A stretch of DNA of 18,121 bases, taken from the NCBI GenBank assembly GCA_045652815.1, contig JAZOLH010000082.1:1-18121 (forward strand). The letters run 5' to 3'. The position numbers and the translations under genes were made by a program. This DNA is from UMGS755 sp045652815. GTDB taxonomy: Bacteria > Bacillota > Clostridia > UBA1381 > UBA9506. Below the pieces are notes generated by a model. The model saw only the letters and a list, made by a program, of their open reading frames with translations. It searched no databases and was not told the DNA's origin. Position 1 is the first letter of the stretch. Each line of letters begins with the position of its first letter. Shown piece after piece: positions 12,951 through 18,121 of this stretch.

Positions 12951-15224
12951 TCAGTCGCCTTCCCACCAATACTGAGATTCGTCATCGCTAACGGGCGAAT
13001 CCCCTTCGGGGGTGGGATTCTCGGTGGTAGATCCGGGCTCGTTTTCATTCAGGCCCTGATCTTCATTTTCAATGGTATCGTCAATCTTATCCTCCGGATT
13101 TTCCAGATATTCAGAATGCACGCAGAAGGAAGAAGGACCTTTGCCGCTGCGGAAATAATCGGTTCTTGTGTTGGGACAATCGGCAGATGCAATCTTACCG
13201 CTGTCCTGACAGATCACCTGAGAGGAAAGACCGGAAGGTCTTGTGATGGATTTTACGGTTACATCTTTATGAATTTCGGTCATAACCTTGCGCCAGAGAG
13301 ATGTACAGGGATTACCCAGACCGCTCATAGGCTTGGGAGAATCGTAACCAAACCAAACAACGCCCACATAGTTAGGTGTAAAACCTGCAAACCAACGGTC
13401 GATATCGTTATCGGTGGTACCTGTTTTACCGCCTGCAAAGATGCCGCCCAAGTTTGCGGCGCCACCTGTACCATAATTCACAACGCCGGAGAGCATCTGA
13501 GTCATGGTGTAAGCGGTTTCGGCGGTCATAGCGCGATGGGAATCCACTTTGTTTTCCAAAATAACGCGACCGGTTGCATCAACAACTTTAGTATATGTGT
13601 AGGGCTTGGTATATATGCCGCTGTTTACAAAAGGCGTGTAGGCTGCCGCCATTTCCATAACGGAAATACCATCGGTTAAGCCGCCAAGACCTAAGGAACT
13701 TAAGTATTTATCGGAATGCATTTTGCCATCGTCACGCTTTTCGCCTGCAACTAAGGATGTAACCCCCAGTTTTTTGGAGACAAAGTCGAAAGAACGGTCA
13801 ACACCCAGTTTGTCCAAAATACGAACAGCAGGGATATTACGGGATTTTTCCAGCGCAACACGGGCTGTGATAGGACCTAAAAAGTCGCCGCCGGAGTTTT
13901 TGGGAGACCATTCGCCGATAGTCAGCGGTGTATCGTCAACAATGGTTGCGGGGGTGATAACGCCATATTCAACCGCGGGAGCATAAACCGCGATGGGTTT
14001 AATAGATGAACCTGCCTGACGGAGAGTCTGGGTTGCGCGGTTTAACACGCGGTTACCCTGCTTCACACCACGACCGCCGATAATACCTTTCACCTGACCT
14101 GTATAAGGATCAATGACAATCATAGCCGATTCGGGACGGGTTTCGCCGCCGCCGGGGAAGTTGGCTTCGTTTTCAAAGACATATTCCATCGCGTGCTGAA
14201 TATCGGGGTCAACGGTGGAATAAATTTTTAAACCGCCTTTAAACAGCGCCTTTGTGGCATCGGCTTCAGACATATGATTTTTTTCCATCAAATCCTTTAA
14301 AACGTCGATGACAATCTGATCGGTAAAGTAAGACTGAATCTGACCTCTGCCGATTTCCGTTGTACCTTTCACAAGGCGCAGTTCTTCGGCCACAGCCGCA
14401 TCGTGCTCTTCCTGTGTAATCATTTCAAGTTCGAGCATTTTGGCTAAAACCAGTTCCTGCTTTTCTTTGTTTGCCTCGGGGTTTAAAAGGGGGTCATATT
14501 TAGAAGGATACTGGGTGATACCTGCGATGGAGGCACATTCAGCCAGCGTGAGTTTAGACACATCTTTGGAGAAATAAACATTGGCCGCTGTTTGAACACC
14601 GTGGCAACCCTGCCCTAAATAAATGGTATTCATATACATTTCAATGATTTCATCCTTGCTCATTTTCTGCTCAAGGTTTAAGGCCTGCACAATTTCCTGA
14701 ATTTTACGGATGGGAGAACGTTTATCGTTACCCGTTACGTTTTTAATCAGCTGCTGGGTAATGGTAGAACCACCGTAAGAGCGGCTGCCTTTAAAGATGT
14801 AGCCGATGGTGGCACCGAAAGTTCGCTTCCAGTCAACACCATTATGCTTTTCAAAACGTTCATCTTCGATGGCGATGAAGGCGTTTTTCAGCATTTCGGG
14901 GGTGTTTTCAAGATCTACCCAAATGCGGTTTTGCTCGGCATACAGGCGCTCGAACTCAACGGGCTGACCTGTTTCTTCATTGATGGCATAGACAACTGAG
15001 GAAAAGTCTAAGTTGTATTCCTGTGCAATCAGATCCGTGGTGTTATCCACAACGCCCAGGGCCGCACCAGCCACAATGGCAATGATTAACACGAAAATCA
15101 CGCCGGCTACAAGCAGGGGTTTTCTCATTTTAACCAAAAGGGGCTGTTTTTTTTCTTTTTTGGCACGGGAGCGGGTGGAAGCCGCACCGCGACGAGTTTT
15201 TGTTTCTTCTTCAAATTTACGCAA
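12951..15224 (-). CDS. Class A penicillin-binding protein (PBP1A-like)
   Basis: This bifunctional peptidoglycan synthase polymerises lipid II and cross-links stem peptides outside the membrane. It has a basic cytoplasmic tail (1-35), a transmembrane helix (about 36-58), and a GT51 transglycosylase domain with EDERFEKHNG (Glu120), GGSTITQQLIKN and the helix ending in IYLGQG. The transpeptidase domain has Ser406 and Lys409 in GSSIKP, an SRN motif, and KTGTT. The C-terminal tail of about 48 residues is acidic and ends QYWWEGD. I chose TTG at 15224 because AAGGATGTGATCC, one mismatch from the full anti-16S complement, precedes it. The frame is open to another TTG at 15269 that has no ribosome binding site. 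A TATAAT on the minus strand at 15318-15313 may be its -10 box, but no good -35 is visible. Confidence 0.93.
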   Translation of the reverse strand: MRKFEEETKTRRGAASTRSRAKKEKKQPLLVKMRKPLLVAGVIFVLIIAIVAGAALGVVDNTTDLIAQEYNLDFSSVVYAINEETGQPVEFERLYAEQNRIWVDLENTPEMLKNAFIAIEDERFEKHNGVDWKRTFGATIGYIFKGSRSYGGSTITQQLIKNVTGNDKRSPIRKIQEIVQALNLEQKMSKDEIIEMYMNTIYLGQGCHGVQTAANVYFSKDVSKLTLAECASIAGITQYPSKYDPLLNPEANKEKQELVLAKMLELEMITQEEHDAAVAEELRLVKGTTEIGRGQIQSYFTDQIVIDVLKDLMEKNHMSEADATKALFKGGLKIYSTVDPDIQHAMEYVFENEANFPGGGETRPESAMIVIDPYTGQVKGIIGGRGVKQGNRVLNRATQTLRQAGSSIKPIAVYAPAVEYGVITPATIVDDTPLTIGEWSPKNSGGDFLGPITARVALEKSRNIPAVRILDKLGVDRSFDFVSKKLGVTSLVAGEKRDDGKMHSDKYLSSLGLGGLTDGISVMEMAAAYTPFVNSGIYTKPYTYTKVVDATGRVILENKVDSHRAMTAETAYTMTQMLSGVVNYGTGGAANLGGIFAGGKTGTTDNDIDRWFAGFTPNYVGVVWFGYDSPKPMSGLGNPCTSLWRKVMTEIHKDVTVKSITRPSGLSSQVICQDSGKIASADCPNTRTDYFRSGKGPSSFCVHSEYLENPEDKIDDTIENEDQGLNENEPGSTTENPTPEGDSPVSDDESQYWWEGD

Positions 15225-15329
15225 AGGGATCACATCCTTTTCGCGATTTGCATCGCTTGAGTTTATCAAAAAGCAAAAAATTTTTTAGATAAAGGTAGTT
15301 ATACCCACTTATATTATAATAGAAAGATT

Positions 15330-15346
15330 TTACAAAAGTATTAAAT
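15330..15346 (-). repeat. 17-bp motif shared with the M23 peptidase leader
   Basis: The minus strand reads ATTTAATACTTTTGTAA, identical to 2661-2677. It lies just upstream of the TATAAT at 15318-15313, in the divergent region between the PBP and degV genes. Apart from the degV promoter, the small hairpin at 15497-15511 and this motif, I see nothing else in 15225-15526. Confidence 0.6.
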
Positions 15347-15416
15347 AACCTTGATTTTTGCATTACATTCTAAAAATATTCTGCGAAAAGTGCCGAAAAA
15401 CCGCGATTTTACGCTC

Positions 15417-15445
15417 TTGACAGATGAGATTTAATGTGGTATAAT
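15417..15445 (+). promoter_or_regulatory. Consensus sigma-A promoter of degV
   Basis: TTGACA (15417-15422), 17 bp, TATAAT (15440-15445), with an extended -10 TGG. Both hexamers are perfect. It leaves a leader of about 75 bases. Confidence 0.93.
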
Positions 15446-15496
15446 GGAAAAAGATGTTGAGCAGTCAACAAGTTTTAAAAATTTGATGATAATAGA

Positions 15497-15511
15497 GTCT
15501 GCCCCGCAGAC
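15497..15511 (+). promoter_or_regulatory. Small leader hairpin before degV
   Basis: GTCTGC and GCAGAC pair around CCC, ending six bases before the GGAG ribosome binding site region. There is no T tract, so it is not a terminator. It could stabilise the transcript end or affect initiation. Confidence 0.35.
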
Positions 15512-15526
15512 AGAATGGAGTTTTCT

Positions 15527-16399
15527 ATGAGCTATGTTATCATGACAGATTCCTGTGCCAACCTGCCGGAAGAAATTATCGAACAGTACGGTATTGAAGT
15601 GCTGCCTCTTTATTTCCGCGTTGGTGATAAGGAAATGAAAAGTTACGAAAAAGGCAAAAAAACTGATTTCAAACAGTTTTATGATATGATGCGTGAAAAG
15701 GAAATGATCACAACCAGTTTGATCAGTCCCGATCGCTTTGCAGAGGCCTTTGGTGCGGTGCTTGCCGCGGGCAAAGATATTTTATATCTTGGTTTTTCCT
15801 CTGCTCTTTCCGGTACATATCAGTCCTCCACCATTGCGGCGGCTGATTTGCAGGAAAAATATCCCGACAGAAAGATTATCACCATTGATACATTAGCCGC
15901 ATCCTGCGGTCAGGGTCTTTTGGTGCTCTATGCGGCGATGCTGAAAGAAGAAGGTAAAACCATTGATGAAGTGGCCGCTTGGGCAGAAGAAAAACGTCTG
16001 GATGCTTGCCACTGGTTCACCGTTGATGATTTGTTCTTCTTAAACCGCGGCGGTCGTGTTTCCATCACATCGGCAGTATTCGGCTCCATTTTGCAGATTA
16101 AGCCGGTTATGTATGTTTCCGATGAAGGTAAACTTTGTGTTGATAGCAAAGCCCGCGGCAGAAAGCAGGCCATTTCCACCCTGATTTCCAAGATGGAAGA
16201 AGATATTGTGGATAGCCAGAAACAGACCATTTTAATTGCTCATGCTGACTGCGAAGATGAAGCGCAGAAAATTGCAGAATCCATCAGAAGCAAAATGACT
16301 GTGAAAGATATTATCATTCATTATTTAGACCCCGTTATCGGTGTTCACGCCGGTCCCGGCACCATCGCCGTGTTCTACATGGGCGCAAAAAGACATTAA
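15527..16399 (+). CDS. DegV family fatty-acid-binding protein
   Basis: DegV/FakB proteins hold a free fatty acid in a deep pocket and, in FakA-containing bacteria, present it for phosphorylation. The 290-residue protein shows the family motifs in order: TDSCANLP (7-14), TSLISP (63-68), GFSSALSGTYQSS (about 89-101), IDTLAASCGQGLLV, DDLFFLNRGGRVS and KARGRKQAI. The first 21 residues contain the acyl-phosphate-binding Ser/Thr region typical of the fold. The start is the ATG at 15527 because GGAG lies six bases upstream. The ATG at 15515 lacks a ribosome binding site and its own codons form that site. No fakA is present in the window. It is monocistronic, with a consensus promoter and a strong terminator. 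Confidence 0.93.
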   Translation: MSYVIMTDSCANLPEEIIEQYGIEVLPLYFRVGDKEMKSYEKGKKTDFKQFYDMMREKEMITTSLISPDRFAEAFGAVLAAGKDILYLGFSSALSGTYQSSTIAAADLQEKYPDRKIITIDTLAASCGQGLLVLYAAMLKEEGKTIDEVAAWAEEKRLDACHWFTVDDLFFLNRGGRVSITSAVFGSILQIKPVMYVSDEGKLCVDSKARGRKQAISTLISKMEEDIVDSQKQTILIAHADCEDEAQKIAESIRSKMTVKDIIIHYLDPVIGVHAGPGTIAVFYMGAKRH

Positions 16400-16407
16400 A
16401 AAATAAT

Positions 16408-16438
16408 GAAACCCCCTCGATTTTTCGAGGGGGTTTTT
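16408..16438. terminator. Intrinsic terminator after degV
   Basis: AACCCCCTCGA (16410-16420) pairs perfectly with TCGAGGGGGTT (16425-16435) around TTTT, followed by a T run on the plus strand. It also lies just past the stop of the convergent RAYT gene and may serve both. Confidence 0.93.
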
Positions 16439-16439
16439 C

Positions 16440-16937
16440 TTATGAATAAAAACAATCTTTTTCCCAGCAGAAAACGTTTGTATCAATATATTCCCATATT
16501 TTCTGATAGTCTTTTTCATCCCGAATAATATGGTCGTGGAAGGAATTTTGAAATAAACGGGCATCGGTGAATCCGTTTTGTCTGCACAACCGCGTCGTGA
16601 TAGATTTAAAGGTGCAAACTATCTCGGGGATCGTAGGGCGGGGGCTTGCTCCCGCCGCAGAAGAGAGCCGAAGGAGTAGATGTATATGATTCGGCATAAT
16701 CGCAAAGGTATCAACGCTTACATCAGGATACCTTGTTTTTAGAGCAATAATTTGCCCGTGGGCAATCTTGCCCCAAGGAGATAATTCGTTTTCGGCGGGA
16801 GCAAGCCCCCGCCCTACACAAATTTTTGATAGCGTCTCTTTGCGCTCTTTCGTACAAATCGTCACAAAATAGGCACCGGGAGAACTATAATCAAACTGTT
16901 TTAAGCGCGGATGTTTCCGCTTTTTAAGTTCCATCAT
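16440..16937 (-). CDS. RAYT-type (IS200-like Y1 HUH) transposase
   Basis: REP-associated tyrosine transposases are single-domain HUH nucleases that nick single-stranded REP palindromes. The 165-residue protein begins with the RAYT block RKHPRLKQFDYSSPGAYFVTICT. It has the metal-binding HUH motif in MPNHIHLLL (His84, His86) and a C-terminal helix FHDHIIRDEKDYQKIWEYIDTN with candidate catalytic tyrosines 144 and 150. The usual NP after YIxTN is NV here. Two REP-like sequences are embedded in the frame: one encodes VGRGLAPA (41-48), the other AGASPRPT (95-102). The ATG overlaps the dnaE stop as ATGA, with only a weak GGTG upstream, so expression should depend on dnaE translation. No flanking insertion-sequence ends or target duplications are visible, as expected for a domesticated RAYT. 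Confidence 0.9.
   Translation of the reverse strand: MMELKKRKHPRLKQFDYSSPGAYFVTICTKERKETLSKICVGRGLAPAENELSPWGKIAHGQIIALKTRYPDVSVDTFAIMPNHIHLLLRLSSAAGASPRPTIPEIVCTFKSITTRLCRQNGFTDARLFQNSFHDHIIRDEKDYQKIWEYIDTNVFCWEKDCFYS
16633..16657 (+). repeat. REP-like palindrome inside the RAYT gene, copy 1
   Basis: A 25-bp sequence starts GTAG and continues with a GC-rich imperfect palindrome (GGCGGG, a loop, CCCGCC). It is the exact reverse complement of 16793-16817. The GTAG head followed by a small GC hairpin is the classic layout of REP sequences recognised by RAYT proteins. Confidence 0.85.
16793..16817 (-). repeat. REP-like palindrome inside the RAYT gene, copy 2
   Basis: This is the perfect inverted partner of 16633-16657, with 135 bp between them. 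On the minus strand it begins GTAG at 16817 and encodes Val41 to Ala48. Together the two copies form a REPIN-like inverted pair within one reading frame, flanking the HUH codons. Confidence 0.85.
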
Positions 16938-18121
16938 TTAAGCACCACATTTTCCTTGCCGAGCATATCGGAAAGGATAGAAAGCAGGTCATCCGATGGC
17001 GTTACCCACAGGTTTTGGGGTGCCATTGCGGTGGCCTTTGTTTCTTCAATGTGGATGCAAACAGGGGTCCTGCCTGCCTGCTCTGCCAAGATGGGCTTGA
17101 TGCGGTCCAGCAAAAAGTCTTTTCCTAAGCAGAATTTTAAATAAAGTTTTCGGTTATCGGGTGTTTTTTCAGGTGCTTTTTCTAAAATCTCTGCTTTTTG
17201 CGCGTGTTTTTCTTTTTTCTGCGCCACTGCATTTGCCAGATGCTCTGCATCGTTTAAAATCAGTTTCGGCTCTTCATCTTCTTTTAAAGAGAGGCGACCC
17301 GACAGGGCAAGCACCGCATCTTCAAAGAGTTTTTGCTTTAACTGACTGTAAATTTTCGGGAACACCAAACATTCCACAGCCCCCGTCATATCTTCTATGG
17401 TCACAAAAGCCATCATCTGATTGCTCTTTGTGATTTTTTCGCGCATGGCGGTTACAATGCCGCAAACGGTTACGTTTGCCCCGTCTGACAGGCGGCTGCC
17501 TTCTTCGGCGGCCTCCATCAGTTCAATCAAGGTGCAATCGCCAACTAAAGCCGCTTCGGCGGTGTAATCATCCATCGGATGCCCCGTTAAATAAAAACCA
17601 ACACTTTCTTTTTCCAGTTGCAACAGGCGTTTGGCGGGGAATTCTTCCAGTTCGGGACGAATGCGGCTGGGTGTTGCCTCTTCCTGTTCACCAAAGAAGT
17701 CAATCTGCCCTGCCACGTTTTGTTTTCTGTCTGCCGCGGCAGAAGAAAGCAGAATTTCATATTCAGAAAGGAGCGCCGCACGGGTTTCGCCCATGGCATC
17801 AAAGGCGCCTGCTTTAATCAAAAATTCGTGCACGCGTTTGGTAACGTTCAAGTCTGCCGTGCGTTTTACAAAATCTTCATAACAGGTAAATTCACCGTTC
17901 TTTTCCCGCTCTGCCACAACCGCATCAATCACGCCTGCGCCCACGTTTTTAATCACCGCAAGACCAAAGCGGATATCGCCATTATCAACGGTAAAGCCGG
18001 CGCGGCTTTTGTTGATATCCGGCGGCAGAATGCGGATGTTCATACGCTTACATTCCGCAGAATAGCGTGCCACTTTTTCGGGCACATCTAACACGGAAGA
18101 CAAAAGCGCCGCCATATACTG
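16934..18121 (-). CDS. dnaE: DNA polymerase III alpha subunit DnaE, C-terminal part
   Basis: The frame is open to the window edge (it begins QYMAALLSSVL), so the N-terminal PHP and catalytic palm domains lie outside. The 395 visible residues contain the end of the fingers region (CKRMNIRILPPDINKS, FGLAVIKNVG) and the helix-hairpin-helix region (VHEFLIKAGAFDAMG). The domain junction LEKESVGFYLTGHPMDDY follows. Next is an OB-fold (about residues 218-275, VTVCGIVTAMREKITKSNQ and MAFVTIEDMTGAVECLVFP), then a charged linker and a C-terminal domain. These match DnaE rather than PolC, which has a different domain order. It ends TGA at 16934-16936, overlapping the RAYT start by four bases. Confidence 0.95.
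   Translation of the reverse strand, partial: QYMAALLSSVLDVPEKVARYSAECKRMNIRILPPDINKSRAGFTVDNGDIRFGLAVIKNVGAGVIDAVVAEREKNGEFTCYEDFVKRTADLNVTKRVHEFLIKAGAFDAMGETRAALLSEYEILLSSAAADRKQNVAGQIDFFGEQEEATPSRIRPELEEFPAKRLLQLEKESVGFYLTGHPMDDYTAEAALVGDCTLIELMEAAEEGSRLSDGANVTVCGIVTAMREKITKSNQMMAFVTIEDMTGAVECLVFPKIYSQLKQKLFEDAVLALSGRLSLKEDEEPKLILNDAEHLANAVAQKKEKHAQKAEILEKAPEKTPDNRKLYLKFCLGKDFLLDRIKPILAEQAGRTPVCIHIEETKATAMAPQNLWVTPSDDLLSILSDMLGKENVVLK

Noticed and set aside
13116..13679. A 187-residue plus-strand open frame opposite the PBP gene
   Set aside because: It lies fully within the transpeptidase domain coding region on the other strand. The PBP motifs are intact, and this frame has no initiation signals.
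15043..15051. An exact DnaA box TTATCCACA
   Set aside because: It is a single copy inside the PBP coding region with no neighbouring boxes. A 9-mer is expected by chance at about this frequency.
16400..16960. A complete IS200/IS605 insertion with subterminal hairpins and TnpB
   Set aside because: There is no tnpB, and the nearest hairpin is the degV terminator. The protein is of RAYT type and its palindromes are inside the gene, not at insertion-sequence ends.
1..18121. CRISPR arrays, tRNA, rRNA, riboswitches or prophage genes
   Set aside because: No regularly spaced repeats, no cloverleaf or rRNA sequences and no phage structural or integrase genes were seen on either strand.

Overview
The window looks like a chromosomal segment from a low-to-mid GC Firmicute of the class Clostridia. 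The reasons are near-consensus sigma-A promoters, AGGAGG-type ribosome binding sites, a ParA-ParB-DUF4446 cluster with a perfect parS site, RNase M5, YqhQ/DUF1385, DegV, and a LysM-G5-M23 cell-wall hydrolase. Species cannot be named from the sequence alone. All genes look intact except the two cut by the window edges: yqhQ on the left loses its 3' end, and dnaE on the right loses its 5' end.

Layout. At 1-2.57 kb (minus strand) lie a YqhQ-like membrane protein, a small DUF559 endonuclease-like gene framed by two inverted hairpin repeats, and a polytopic membrane protein. At 2.6-4.4 kb a divergent promoter region drives a LysM/G5/M23 envelope peptidase, which ends in a terminator. At 4.4-6.8 kb (minus strand) are DUF4446, parB and parA, with a sigma-A promoter directly abutting a perfect parS. 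A second, one-mismatch parS lies at the end of greA. At 6.9-9.9 kb (minus strand) the transcription order is dnaN, rnmV (RNase M5), an unrecognised gene, then greA from its own consensus promoter. At 9.93-10.46 kb is an AT-rich non-coding stretch with a cluster of DnaA-box-like sequences, a good candidate for oriC; dnaA itself is not present. At 10.46-11.2 kb is a family-2 glycosyltransferase (plus strand). At 11.2-15.2 kb (minus strand) a class A penicillin-binding protein is followed by a phosphoglucomutase/phosphomannomutase. At 15.4-16.4 kb is a DegV-family fatty-acid-binding protein (plus strand). At 16.4-18.1 kb (minus strand) is the C-terminal part of DnaE, overlapped at its stop codon by a RAYT-type (IS200-like Y1 HUH) transposase gene.

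Themes. The replication and segregation genes (dnaN, parAB, parS, dnaE, candidate oriC) and the envelope genes (M23 peptidase, PBP1, phosphohexomutase, glycosyltransferase, GT-C-like membrane protein) are ordinary housekeeping. The unusual parts are the small repeat-associated elements. The DUF559 cassette has end repeats that keep the same two-hairpin architecture while the second hairpin differs in sequence. The RAYT gene carries a perfect 25-bp inverted pair of GTAG-headed REP-like sequences inside its own reading frame, one on each side of the HUH motif. A 17-bp stem between rnmV and the unknown gene sequesters that gene's Shine-Dalgarno sequence. A 17-bp sequence is shared by the upstream regions of the M23 peptidase and the PBP.
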